Below, one piece after another: positions 28,073-37,066 of a stretch of DNA of 60,962 nucleotides. The first letter of the stretch is position 1; every line of letters starts with the position of its first letter. A program made the position numbers and the translations under genes. The stretch is from NCBI GenBank assembly GCA_964483805.1, contig CAZADH010000008.1:1-60962 (forward strand), in the 5' to 3' direction. A model generated the notes under the pieces. The model did no database searches. It was not told the origin of the DNA and saw only the letters and a list, made by a program, of their open reading frames with translations. This DNA is from CAZADH01 sp964483805. GTDB lineage: Bacteria; Muiribacteriota; Ozemobacteria; Ozemobacterales; Ozemobacteraceae.

Positions 28073-29293
28073 TCAGACCTTCCGCATCAGCACGATGCGA
28101 TTCGTGTTCGTGCCCAGCACGTTGTTCTTCACATTGAAGCAGTTGGCCAGTTTCGTGAACGTCTGGCTCTGCACGTAGACGCGTTCGATCTTGAACTGGC
28201 CCGCGTTGTAGGCGGGCGATTCGGTCAGTGCGATCACGGTTTCATCGAGGTTGAGCAACGATCCGGCGTAGCGGACCTCGCCGACTTCGAGAGCGAGCCA
28301 ACCGCCGCGGCGCAATACTCTGTGCATCTCTGCCAGGGTCGCCGAGATGAACTGCATCCACACTTCGAGATCGGGAGTCTGCACGATCTTCTCGTGCAGC
28401 GGCTTGGCGTCGATGTTGCAGAACCACAGCTCGAGCCAGTTGTCGGTGATGTAGTCGACCTGGTTGAGGAACGGCGGCGAGGTCACCACGAGCTGCACCG
28501 AGTTCGACGGCCAACTCGCGAGTGCCCGCGAATCCTCGGTGGTCAGGCGGTTGCCGTCGGCGGCGGCGCGAATCTCGTGAACGTTGCCGTCTTTCAACGT
28601 GGTGCGCGCCTTCTTGATCAGGCGGCTCTTCACTTCGCGGTAGTCGGGTTCGGTGCCGCGGGTGCGGTTGATCTTGGCCTGGTTCTCTTTCGGGATCGAG
28701 ATCTGCGGGAACGAGTACGCCGAGAAAAACCCCGGCGAGTGCCCGTGGAGACGCGAAATCGCCAGCATCTCGATGAACCGGTCGGCTTCGTCGCGGTGGG
28801 TGTGCAGATAATCGCGCAGGTTCAGCAACTGCCGATAGGTGTCGCGATGATAGAACATCGACAGGTCTTCTTCGGCCGCCATGTCGCGCGGGGCGTCGAA
28901 GTCGATCTCGTCGAGGCGGGCCTCGACCTGATCGAGCGAGACCGGGTGCACCTTGGGATACACCATGCGCTCGGAGAGCGGATTGACATCATTGGAGAAG
29001 CCGTGACGACCCAGGATGTTGGCCTGCAGGATCGTCGTGCCGCGGCCGCCGAACGGATCAGCCACCACGTCGCCCGGCTCGGTGAGCTGGCGGATGAAGA
29101 AATCCGGCAGTTCCGGTTTGAAACTGCCCCGGTACGAGAGTGCGTAGTGCAGCGAGTGGAGCTGCCGTTGCCGGGCGGTCCAGAACTCGTCAATGACGCG
29201 TGGATAGCGGCCATTGGGAGTGACAATGTAACCGGCAGCCGCGGTCGCGGTGGTCTCTCGGGCTTCTACTTGTACAGCGTTACGCGCGCTCAT
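28073..29293 (-). CDS. DNA methyltransferase (N4-cytosine/N6-adenine type)
   Basis: The 406-residue protein has AdoMet motif I as VADPFGGRGTTILQANILG (about residues 75-95) and catalytic motif IV as VVTSPPFLNQVDY later, so the order is I then IV. LRRGGWLALEVGEVRY follows. This fits amino-methylating DNA methyltransferases of the DPPY/SPPY kind. No restriction endonuclease gene is adjacent, so it looks like an orphan or regulatory enzyme. ATG 29293 was chosen because a perfect GGAGG precedes it. The stop is 9 bp from divIVA, placing it in that operon. The recognition site cannot be read from sequence. Confidence 0.85.
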   Translation of the reverse strand: MSARNAVQVEARETTATAAAGYIVTPNGRYPRVIDEFWTARQRQLHSLHYALSYRGSFKPELPDFFIRQLTEPGDVVADPFGGRGTTILQANILGRHGFSNDVNPLSERMVYPKVHPVSLDQVEARLDEIDFDAPRDMAAEEDLSMFYHRDTYRQLLNLRDYLHTHRDEADRFIEMLAISRLHGHSPGFFSAYSFPQISIPKENQAKINRTRGTEPDYREVKSRLIKKARTTLKDGNVHEIRAAADGNRLTTEDSRALASWPSNSVQLVVTSPPFLNQVDYITDNWLELWFCNIDAKPLHEKIVQTPDLEVWMQFISATLAEMHRVLRRGGWLALEVGEVRYAGSLLNLDETVIALTESPAYNAGQFKIERVYVQSQTFTKLANCFNVKNNVLGTNTNRIVLMRKV

Positions 29294-29358
29294 GTTGCCT
29301 CCGGGCGAATGCTTCTCTGATGCTTCAGATGAACTATCGGCGCATTCGCCGGAGCGCC

Positions 29359-30822
29359 TTAGCGCAAATTGGGGATGGGGGGGGCGTTCACCGCGTCGCC
29401 GGCCGGGATGTCGTAGTTCCAGCGGGTGGCGAGCAGGTGATCGGTGAGGTTCGTCAGCGCCACCGATTGGCGCAGACCGACGCTCTCGGGAAAACTGCGC
29501 CAGTGCGAACAGTCGCGCCACTCGAGGCTGCGGGCATCGACGATGAGAAGCGACGCCTGGCGGGTCATCGGGAACGGCATCAACAGACCGCCCGGGGCCA
29601 GCACTTCGGCGGCCGCTCCGGCATCGAGCAGCACCCCGGTGCAGCCGGCGCGACGGGCCATGCCCCAGAACAGTCCGCCGACCCGATTGCCGATCAGATC
29701 GTAGTCAGCCAAGGCGCGGTTCATCACGATCGCCGCCGGCAACTCGCGGCGACCCTCGCGCTCGGCCAACAGCCCCAGTTCGAGTGCATACGCATGCGAG
29801 GCGAGATTGAGCACCTCGGCGTCGCCGGCGCCCGCGCCTTCGGGCCGGGTGCCTTCGAGATTCGCATAACCAAAGCTGTCGGGCACGGGCTCGAGCGCGG
29901 GTGGGGTATGGGCCGACTCGGGCTTGACGACGATCTCGCGTGTAAATACATTGTAAACAAACCCGTCCGTCAACTGGTCGTGTTGCACATGGGTGACCAC
30001 CGGCGGCAGGCCGCTTTCCAGGCGGGTGGCCGATGAAGCCAGGCGCCAGAGAAAAGTGACCGTGCCTTCGCCGCTCACGGTGGCGTGGCCGAGGTCGTTG
30101 ACCAGCAACGCCGTCTGCGTGTCGATGCCGATGCCGAGCATGCTGCGCTCGGGGTTTTCGACTTCGTAGCGGGCCAGCATCGGCAACAGGCGCAGCAGTC
30201 GGCCGCGGCGGGTGAAGTGCGGTTCGATGATCGCCGACGATGCGGTCGCGAGGATCCCGGCGCAGAACCCTGAGCCGGCGCAATACGGATCACGGATCAC
30301 CTCGGCCGGATCGAGCGTCTTGGGCCCGCTCGCGATCATGATCTCGCCCAGCAGCGCCGCTCCCCCACCCCATCCGCACAGCGGTTTGCCGTTCTCCCAG
30401 GCTTCGCGGATGATCGCCTCGGCCTTGCTGGTGCGCAATATAACGTGCATACGCCAGGGGTCGTCTTCGGCGAGGATGATGCCGGCGGCGGTGCTTAGTT
30501 TTTCGACGACCTCGTCGGCATCGGCGAGCCACGGCCGTTCGATCAGCAGGTTTTCGGCGACACCGCCCAGTTCGTGCAGGTACTCCGGCAGGCGATCGTC
30601 ACGCGGCACACTCGAGACGATGACGATGCGGCCCTCGCCGGCGCGCTGCAAGAACCAGCGACACGGCGCTTCGGACCACGACCCGGGATACCAGTTCTCG
30701 CGCCCGCCCCCGACCAGCAGCACCGAGCCGGGCGCCGCTTCGACGGCGCCGGTCCCGGCAACAAGCATGGCCAACAGCATGACGGCAAACGCCGCGACAG
30801 GAAGACGAGCGACAGTGCCCAT
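29359..30822 (-). CDS. Cyanophycinase-like (peptidase S51) secreted protein lacking the catalytic serine
   Basis: The 487-residue protein has an N-terminal signal sequence (RLPVAAFAVMLLAMLVAGTG). The body follows the CphB/S51 pattern: SVLLVGGGREN, IVIVSSVPRDD, EPHFTRRGRLLRLLPML, GIGIDTQTALLV and ATVSGEGTVTFL. The nucleophile motif, normally GTSAGA, reads GWGGGAAL, so the serine is absent, and the GGDQ-like block reads ILAEDD. It is therefore probably inactive on cyanophycin-like substrates. A C-terminal extension of about 200 residues is unassigned. GGAGG lies upstream of ATG 30822. Confidence 0.75.
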   Translation of the reverse strand: MGTVARLPVAAFAVMLLAMLVAGTGAVEAAPGSVLLVGGGRENWYPGSWSEAPCRWFLQRAGEGRIVIVSSVPRDDRLPEYLHELGGVAENLLIERPWLADADEVVEKLSTAAGIILAEDDPWRMHVILRTSKAEAIIREAWENGKPLCGWGGGAALLGEIMIASGPKTLDPAEVIRDPYCAGSGFCAGILATASSAIIEPHFTRRGRLLRLLPMLARYEVENPERSMLGIGIDTQTALLVNDLGHATVSGEGTVTFLWRLASSATRLESGLPPVVTHVQHDQLTDGFVYNVFTREIVVKPESAHTPPALEPVPDSFGYANLEGTRPEGAGAGDAEVLNLASHAYALELGLLAEREGRRELPAAIVMNRALADYDLIGNRVGGLFWGMARRAGCTGVLLDAGAAAEVLAPGGLLMPFPMTRQASLLIVDARSLEWRDCSHWRSFPESVGLRQSVALTNLTDHLLATRWNYDIPAGDAVNAPPIPNLR

Positions 30823-30955
30823 GAAAGAAAAACCTCCTGCCGCGCATATCGGCCGGAGGTGGAGATTTGTGAATCACGAGACTTGATGTGCTACTCTGAA
30901 TTGGATGACGCGAAAAACTCTCAAACCGACCAGACGTTGTACGACGAGCCTTGTG

Positions 30956-31267
30956 ATGTCACGAATTCGTGACTGGCTGCAGAGACTGCTTGCTGAGTTC
31001 GCTCCGCGAAGAGTCGTGCTGTTTGGTTCTCATGCGCTTGGTTCAGCCCGCGATGATTCGGACGTTGATCTTCTCGTGATCATGCCGTTTAAGGGAACCT
31101 CCGCTGACCAGTCGGTGGCAATTCGGCTCAAGACAAATCCGGAATTCCCCTGCGATCTGCTGGTCAGAACGCCACAACAGGTGCAGGAGCGATTGTCGCT
31201 TGGTGATGATTTCATGCGTGAGATCATGGCCCGCGGGCTCACTCTTTATGAAGCAACTCACCGCTGA
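30956..31267 (+). CDS. MNT-type minimal nucleotidyltransferase, copy 2
   Basis: The 103-residue protein has GSHALGSARDDSDVDLLVI, the minimal nucleotidyltransferase signature, and PCDLLVRTPQQVQERLSLGD as in copy 1 at 16973. The start is taken at ATG 30956 (MSRIRDWLQ) to match the family length; GTG 30953 and ATG 30905 are in-frame alternatives without clear ribosome-binding sites. The stop overlaps the HEPN start by 20 bp, the same geometry as copy 1. Confidence 0.82.
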   Translation: MSRIRDWLQRLLAEFAPRRVVLFGSHALGSARDDSDVDLLVIMPFKGTSADQSVAIRLKTNPEFPCDLLVRTPQQVQERLSLGDDFMREIMARGLTLYEATHR

Positions 31268-31676
31268 GTGGTTCGCCAAGTCAGAGGGCGATTTCGCGAT
31301 GGTCGAAAGAGAGTGGCGCGCGCGTAAGAGTCCGAATTACGATGGTCTTTGTTTTCATGCTCAGCAATGTGCCGAGAAGCTGCTCAAGGCATACCTGTGC
31401 GAGGTTGGTTTGATCGTCGATCGAACCCACGATCTGATTGCTCTTCTGGGGCGGGTGGTGTCGGTTCAACCACAGTGGAGCATACACCGTGAGGATCTTG
31501 CCTACCTCACGACCTTTGCCGTCATCTATAGATACCCTGGAGAGTCGGCTGACCGTGAAACTGCGCGGCGCGCGCGGCAAGCCTGCATCAGGTTTCGCAA
31601 GGCCGTGACGCCGGTTTTTGGTAAACGTCGGTCCGCGCTCACTCCCCCTGCGGTAGTTCCGCGTCGGGGTCGATGA
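31248..31676 (+). CDS. HEPN domain protein, copy 2
   Basis: The 142-residue protein shares MK-LTAEWFAKSEGDFA, CFHAQQCAEKLLKAYL, DRTHDLIALL and YRYPGESADRE with copy 1 at 17274. The second histidine of the RTHNLLH motif of copy 1 is missing here (RTHDLIA). Its 3' end overlaps the convergent gene at 31639 by 38 bp, so the tail beyond about residue 125 may be an extension acquired when it landed here. Confidence 0.8.
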   Translation: MKQLTAEWFAKSEGDFAMVEREWRARKSPNYDGLCFHAQQCAEKLLKAYLCEVGLIVDRTHDLIALLGRVVSVQPQWSIHREDLAYLTTFAVIYRYPGESADRETARRARQACIRFRKAVTPVFGKRRSALTPPAVVPRRGR

Positions 31677-34122
31677 CCGGTTTGCCGCTCAGCGGGTGGC
31701 GGTAGCCGGCCGCCGGGAAGATCTTCTCGTTCTCGGCGGCGAACACCATGCGCACGCCATTGGCGGCGGCGACGCGGTGCCAGGCGGTGACGAGTTCTTT
31801 CAGTTCGCCCTGCAGACGGTTGAGTTCGTCGAGGGCCTGCGCAATGTCGCTGACCGGGAAGTCGTTCACGGCGCTCTGATAGTCGCGCACCTCATCGAGG
31901 AAGAGATCGCTCGCCTTGCGCAGTTCCTCGGCCACCGGATAGATCTCGCCGAGCCAGTCGCGGAAGGTCGATCCCTGTTCGTTGGCGAACGAACCCTCGG
32001 TGATGAAGCGCTTGATCTCGGGGTTCTTGAAATCGGTGCCGACCGATTGCGCGGCGTTCAAGCGGTCCTCGCCGAACTTCTGCATGAGGCGGGCCGTGTC
32101 GCGATTCGCGAGGATTGTGTCTTCCATTAAGATGAACTCGACCGCCTGCATGCCATTGACGATCGGCAACATCTGCAGCGCCTGTTCGATCGTCGCCTTG
32201 TGTTGGCTGATGATATTGCGCGGAGTCTTGGCAGTGCCGCTGTTGGCCCAGCGCAGGCCGAACGCCCGTGAAAGCTCTGCCCAGACCGCATCGTCGACCG
32301 GGGTCGTGGCATCGCGCTCGCATGCCTGCTGCAGGGCGTGCAGTGCCTTGATCTTCGCTTCGATCTTGTCGATGCACTCCCGATCGCGGAAGCCGCGCAG
32401 GCGTGTGGTCATGTCGTTGTATTTTTCTTTGACTGTTTTGATTGATGATTTGACCAGACCCCGCAACGCCACCATTTCTTTCTGGCCCACGGCCATCGCA
32501 TCGGCCTGCACGGATTCTTCGAGCACGGCCGGCGTGATCGCGCCGGGTTCGATGGCGATCAACGGCAGATAGTTGAAGGGCGCCTGTTCGAGGCGCAATG
32601 CAACCGTGTCGTAGACGCCGCCGCGCGCCTTTTTCATCAGTTGGAAATTCTGATATTTCTTGATGAGGTAGTAATCGGGATTGAACCAGGTGCGCGGCAA
32701 ATTGTTGGCCGCGAGCTCGCGCTCGTAATCCTTCGATTGCATCTTGTTGCCGGCCCATGCGACCCAGGTCATCGGATTCACGGCGTTGAGCACCCTGCCG
32801 AAGAACCCGCGCTTCTTGGCCGCGTCTGCCTCTTTCTCGGTCGGTTTCCACGACATGAAGTCGGCCTTCTTGCGCCACAGTTCGCACATGCGCTCGACCG
32901 GCAGGTCGGGCTGCACGAAATCGCCGCGGCTGTAATAACTCATCAATACGCCGTTCTTCTGCATCGATGCGTAAACGCGCTGGCCGCGCTCGTACGACTT
33001 CTTTTCGTCGTCGGTCTGCGGCGTCTGGCTGGCGAGCACCGCGCCGAACTGCCGCTCGGCCAGCAGCAACGAGGCCGCTTTCTCTTCGGTGCGCAGCGCA
33101 TTGCGGTTCTCGTAGAACGATTTGAACTGCAGGTCGTTCTCGTAGAGGAACCAGAACGAGGCGCGGTAGGCGGCCCGCCAGCGGCGCTGATAGTCGCCGA
33201 GGAAATCACCGAGGAAGTTGGCGATGCCCCAGACGAGCAGCCCGATCTGCAGGATCTGGCCCAATGGCGGTGGGCAGAGCATGGCGATGAGCACGAGTGC
33301 CGACAAGCCGCCGGTGATGCCGTTTTTCACCGTGTCATACGATGTCCAGCGCCCGCCGTGCGTGTCGTCGGAGGTGGCGAGGCGGAAGGCGGCGAGGCCG
33401 GCCGCGAGAATGGTCAGGCCGATGCCGAGTGAGCGGGCCACGCCCTGACTGGTCGACATCTCGCTGGCGCCACCGGTGGCTTTGGCGCGCACCCACTGAA
33501 AATAGGCCTGCGTGCCTTCGACCGGATGGGCCGCGTCGATCCATTGGATGGGCGGGTTCGTGAACTGACAGAACTGCAGGGTCTTGTTGTTGGCGATGAA
33601 CGCTTCGAGGCGATCGAGGTGCCGGGTCAGGGCGGTGAACAGATTGGTGCCCCAACGGCCGACGCCGATGCGGGATGCAAAAGCAAAAGCCATCGAGCAA
33701 TACTTTGTAACTTTTGCCACGACGCCGGCGCCTTGCGCCAGATCGCGGGCCGCGAACGCACCGATGGACTGGCCCACATCGCGGATCGCTCCCAGGGCGC
33801 CGTAGAACGAGAAGACGTCTTCGTTGCCTTCGTCCATGACGCCGTAGGAATTGCCCAGCGTGGTGGCCCACTCGCCCCAGGCCCGGTCGGCGCTGCGCGC
33901 TTCGTTGTTGCCGGCGCGCAGTTGCAGCATCTTCTGTAAATACTCGCCCGGGAGCACGACGTCGCCGGTCGGCACCAACCCTGCCGGCAATGCGCGCGTA
34001 TCGACCGTCGGTGTCGGTAGTGCGACCGGCGGGGTGTCTTGGGCCAGGGCGACGGCCAACGGTTCGATGGCCAGCCAGCAGGCAAGAACAAAGGTCAACA
34101 GGCGGCAGTGTCGGTGTTTCAT
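31639..34122 (-). CDS. Large secreted/membrane protein of unknown family, paralogue 1
   Basis: The 827-residue protein has a signal peptide (LLTFVLACWLAIEPLAVALA). The middle has hydrophobic helices at about 227-247 and 271-308, the latter holding the motif MLCPPPLGQI. A long polar, mostly helical C-terminal half follows (WFNPDYYLIKKYQNF, LEQAPFNYLPLIAIE, GSTFRDWLGEIYPVAEELRK). The hydrophobic hairpin inside a helical protein recalls membrane-inserting proteins, but I recognise no family. ATG 34122 has GGGAG six bases upstream. It lies directly after a close paralogue (34234-36903), from which a terminator separates it. Confidence 0.8.
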   Translation of the reverse strand: MKHRHCRLLTFVLACWLAIEPLAVALAQDTPPVALPTPTVDTRALPAGLVPTGDVVLPGEYLQKMLQLRAGNNEARSADRAWGEWATTLGNSYGVMDEGNEDVFSFYGALGAIRDVGQSIGAFAARDLAQGAGVVAKVTKYCSMAFAFASRIGVGRWGTNLFTALTRHLDRLEAFIANNKTLQFCQFTNPPIQWIDAAHPVEGTQAYFQWVRAKATGGASEMSTSQGVARSLGIGLTILAAGLAAFRLATSDDTHGGRWTSYDTVKNGITGGLSALVLIAMLCPPPLGQILQIGLLVWGIANFLGDFLGDYQRRWRAAYRASFWFLYENDLQFKSFYENRNALRTEEKAASLLLAERQFGAVLASQTPQTDDEKKSYERGQRVYASMQKNGVLMSYYSRGDFVQPDLPVERMCELWRKKADFMSWKPTEKEADAAKKRGFFGRVLNAVNPMTWVAWAGNKMQSKDYERELAANNLPRTWFNPDYYLIKKYQNFQLMKKARGGVYDTVALRLEQAPFNYLPLIAIEPGAITPAVLEESVQADAMAVGQKEMVALRGLVKSSIKTVKEKYNDMTTRLRGFRDRECIDKIEAKIKALHALQQACERDATTPVDDAVWAELSRAFGLRWANSGTAKTPRNIISQHKATIEQALQMLPIVNGMQAVEFILMEDTILANRDTARLMQKFGEDRLNAAQSVGTDFKNPEIKRFITEGSFANEQGSTFRDWLGEIYPVAEELRKASDLFLDEVRDYQSAVNDFPVSDIAQALDELNRLQGELKELVTAWHRVAAANGVRMVFAAENEKIFPAAGYRHPLSGKPVIDPDAELPQGE

Positions 34123-34144
34123 GGTGGACTCCCTTGGCAATGGC

Positions 34145-34190
34145 GGAAAAACAGGGCGGCGGCCCGTTCCTCGTGAGTCGGGCCGCCGCC
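34145..34190 (-). terminator. Intrinsic terminator of the 34234-36903 gene
   Basis: Reading the minus strand, a 12-bp stem GGCGGCGGCCCG/CGGGCCGCCGCC (34155-34190, 12-base loop) is followed by CTGTTTTTCC. It ends the upstream paralogue's transcript before the start of the next one. Confidence 0.8.
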
Positions 34191-34202
34191 GGCTGCTATA
34201 GC

Positions 34203-34215
34203 AATACTACGTATT
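34203..34215. repeat. Dispersed palindrome copy, AATAC-TAC-GTATT
   Basis: A perfect copy, identical to that at 25749-25761, 18 bp after the stop codon of the 34234-36903 gene. Confidence 0.65.
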
Positions 34216-34233
34216 TCACTGTCGGGTCGGGGA

Positions 34234-36903
34234 TTACATCCCTGGCGGATACAGGATGGTGACGTCGGGCACCGCGGCCTGGACCCCGGCCGGTTGGTTG
34301 GCCGGCGAATCCGGATCACCGATCGGTTTGGTCGGGTCGAGCACTTCGATACCGGCGGGCAGGTTGTAGCCGCCGCCCGGGAAGACCTGCTTGTCGTCTT
34401 CCTTCACGACCACGCGGATCTGCGCAGCGCTGGCAATCGAGGCCCACAGCGCGACCATCTCTTTGAGCTTGGTCTGCGAATCGTTGGTCTGCGCCAGGAT
34501 TTGGCCGACATCGCTGTTCTTGAAGTCCTCGACCTCTTCTTTGTACTTCTTGACCTCATCGAGGAACAGGTCGCTGAACTTGCGCAGTTCTTCGGCGGCC
34601 GGATACACCTCGCCGAGCCAATCCATGAAGGTGCTGCCCTTCACATCGAGGAAGGTGCCTTCGCGCAGATACTTCTTGATCGCGGCACTCTTGTAATCCT
34701 GCTCGATGCTCTGCGACGCCTTCAACCGGACCTGCCCCATGTGTTCCATGATCGCTGCCGTGTCGGCGTTGGCCTGCACGGTCTCTTGCATCTGCATGAA
34801 CTCACCGGCCTGGTAGCCGTTGGTCACCGGCAGCATCTGCAGCGTCTGCTCGATATACGGGCGATACGCGTAGATGATCTTCTTGGGCGTCTTGGGGCCG
34901 TTGGCCGAGTTCCAGGTCCAGCCGAACGCCTTTTCGCAGTCGGTGAACACTGCATCGGCAGCGGTATCCGGCGCGGTCTTGAACGCCTGACCGAGCTTCA
35001 TCAGCGCGTCGATGCGCACCTCGAGCTCGCCGGCGAAGTCGTTGTTCTTGTAGTCGCGCAGGCGGTCGCGGAACTGATCGTAGGTCTGCTTGATCTGGGC
35101 CGTGGCCGTCTTGGCGAAGTTGCGGAACACCACCATCTCTTTCTGGCCGACCATCAAGCTGTCGGCGCGGAACGCTTCACCCAGCAGTTCGGGCGTCCAG
35201 GCGGCCGTATCGATGCCGACGAGCGGAATGTAGTTGAACGGCGCCTGCTCGATGCGCAGCGACACCAGATCGTAGAGCTTGCCGCGAGCGCGCTTCAACA
35301 GCAGGTAGTTCTGGTATTTCTTCAGCAGATAGAAATCGGGGTTGAACCACACGCGGGGCATGTTGTTCTCAGCGATTTCTTTGTTGTAGCCGCGCGACTG
35401 GATCTTGTCGCCGGCCCACGCAACGTAGGTCATCGGGTTGACCGCATGCAGCACCTTGCCCCAGAAACCGCGCTTCTGCGCTTTCTCGGCTTCTTTCTCG
35501 GTCGGCTTCCACGACATCATGTCGGCCTTCTTGTGCCACAGTTCGAGCAGGCGTTCGAGTTCGAGGTCGGGCATGGTGAAGTCGCCGCGGCTGTAGTAGC
35601 TCATCAGCACGCCTTGCTTCTCCATGGCTTCGAACACGAGGCGACCACGATCGAAGTCTTTCTGCTCGTCTTCGTTCTTCTGCATCGGGCGCTGCTCGTC
35701 GACCATCTTGCCGAACTTCTGCTCGGCCATCAGGAGCGAGGCGGCCTTCTCTTCTTGTTTCAACGCACTGCGGTTGTCGTAGAACGACTTGAACTGCAGG
35801 TCTTGTTCGTGCAGGAACCAGTACGAGTTCTTGTAGGCTTCCTTCCAGCGTTTGTTGTACGAACCCAGGAACGCGCCGATCTCGGTGACGACGAACCAGA
35901 TCAATGCTGCGGCGGCGAAGATCTGGCCAAACGGCGGCGGGCAGAACATGCACACGAGAATCGCCAAGCCAAGTGCGCCGCTGATCAGGGTCTTGACCGT
36001 GTCGAACGACGACCAACGGCCCCCGTGCGTATCGTCGGAGGTCGCCAGATGATACGCGTCGAGGGCCACGGTGAGCACGGCCAGGCCGATGCCGATGGTG
36101 CGGGCCACACCCTTCGAATTGTTGATGACGAAGCGGCCCCTCTCGGCTTTGCTTTCGGTGTGGGTGATGCGCTTTACCCATTTGTAATACGACTTGAAGC
36201 CCTCACCCGCGACTTTCGGGTTGTTCCAGCACGGCGGCGGCATCATGTGCTCGAGGAACTTCAGCGTCTTGCTGCTGTGGATGGCCTTTTCCATGGCCTT
36301 GGAACCGCGCACGAGGTTCTGGGCGAACCCGGCAAACAGGTTCTTGCCCCAAGCACCCACGGCGGTCTTTTCCAGAAAGACGAAGCCGAACGCGGTCGTC
36401 TCGGCGGCCTTGGCCAGATGCACGGCCAGTTCGGCGCCCTTCTCGATCGCCTGGGTCTCGGTCACCAGGTTCTTCAACTTGTAAACCTTTTTGACCTTGG
36501 CCATGCTCTCGTAATACGAGAACACCTCGTGACAGCCGTCGTCCATGGCCGTGTAGATGTTGCCCATCGTCATCATCCAGTCGGCCCAGGCCCGGTCGAT
36601 CTGGGCCTTGCGGTCGAGGTCGGCACGTGTGTGCAACAGACCGTCGAAGCTGGTGTCGGTGGTGACGGCCTTGTCGCCCTTCGCCTCACGCAGCGAGTTC
36701 AAATACTCGACCGGCTTGACCACCTGGTCCATGGCGACAATGCCATCCGGCAACTGCTCGGTGTTGATGATCGGTTGCGGCATCCGCTCGCCCGGAGCGG
36801 ACGGCTCCGGCATGTCGTTCGCCTGCGCGATCGATACGACCATCGGCGAGATGGCAAACCAGAACGTGAAAACCAGGATCAGACCCCGTCGTTTACGCCA
36901 CAT
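34234..36903 (-). CDS. Large secreted/membrane protein of unknown family, paralogue 2
   Basis: The 889-residue protein starts MWRKRRGLILVFTFWFAISP (signal peptide) at an ATG with perfect AGGAGG upstream. It aligns along its length with the gene at 31639: LATSDDTHGGRW, CPPPFGQI, GVLMSYYSRGDF, SWKPTEKEAEKAQKRGFWGK, VNPMTYVAWAGDK and RIEQAPFNYIPLVGID all have counterparts there, many identical. Hydrophobic helices fall at about 268-285 and 310-346. The function is unknown. It has its own terminator, so the paralogues are transcribed separately or by read-through. No other member is in the window. Confidence 0.8.
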   Translation of the reverse strand: MWRKRRGLILVFTFWFAISPMVVSIAQANDMPEPSAPGERMPQPIINTEQLPDGIVAMDQVVKPVEYLNSLREAKGDKAVTTDTSFDGLLHTRADLDRKAQIDRAWADWMMTMGNIYTAMDDGCHEVFSYYESMAKVKKVYKLKNLVTETQAIEKGAELAVHLAKAAETTAFGFVFLEKTAVGAWGKNLFAGFAQNLVRGSKAMEKAIHSSKTLKFLEHMMPPPCWNNPKVAGEGFKSYYKWVKRITHTESKAERGRFVINNSKGVARTIGIGLAVLTVALDAYHLATSDDTHGGRWSSFDTVKTLISGALGLAILVCMFCPPPFGQIFAAAALIWFVVTEIGAFLGSYNKRWKEAYKNSYWFLHEQDLQFKSFYDNRSALKQEEKAASLLMAEQKFGKMVDEQRPMQKNEDEQKDFDRGRLVFEAMEKQGVLMSYYSRGDFTMPDLELERLLELWHKKADMMSWKPTEKEAEKAQKRGFWGKVLHAVNPMTYVAWAGDKIQSRGYNKEIAENNMPRVWFNPDFYLLKKYQNYLLLKRARGKLYDLVSLRIEQAPFNYIPLVGIDTAAWTPELLGEAFRADSLMVGQKEMVVFRNFAKTATAQIKQTYDQFRDRLRDYKNNDFAGELEVRIDALMKLGQAFKTAPDTAADAVFTDCEKAFGWTWNSANGPKTPKKIIYAYRPYIEQTLQMLPVTNGYQAGEFMQMQETVQANADTAAIMEHMGQVRLKASQSIEQDYKSAAIKKYLREGTFLDVKGSTFMDWLGEVYPAAEELRKFSDLFLDEVKKYKEEVEDFKNSDVGQILAQTNDSQTKLKEMVALWASIASAAQIRVVVKEDDKQVFPGGGYNLPAGIEVLDPTKPIGDPDSPANQPAGVQAAVPDVTILYPPGM

Positions 36904-37066
36904 AACTGACCTCCTGCCCACACGGATACTCATCCGGAGAAACAATACGCCGTACCCCCGCGGAAAGTTTGCTCATAGACAACTTCGCGGGATTCGTGAC
37001 CATCACGGTATTTAACCAATCATATCAAATGCGGGGATCGACCCGCGAATGCCCGGGCCATTGCCG

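Noticed and set aside
34294..36909. Long open frame opposite the unknown paralogue on the plus strand
   Set aside because: It mirrors the codon structure of the real minus-strand gene, lacks a ribosome-binding site and gives a biased, domain-free protein; GC-rich genes often open the antisense frame.
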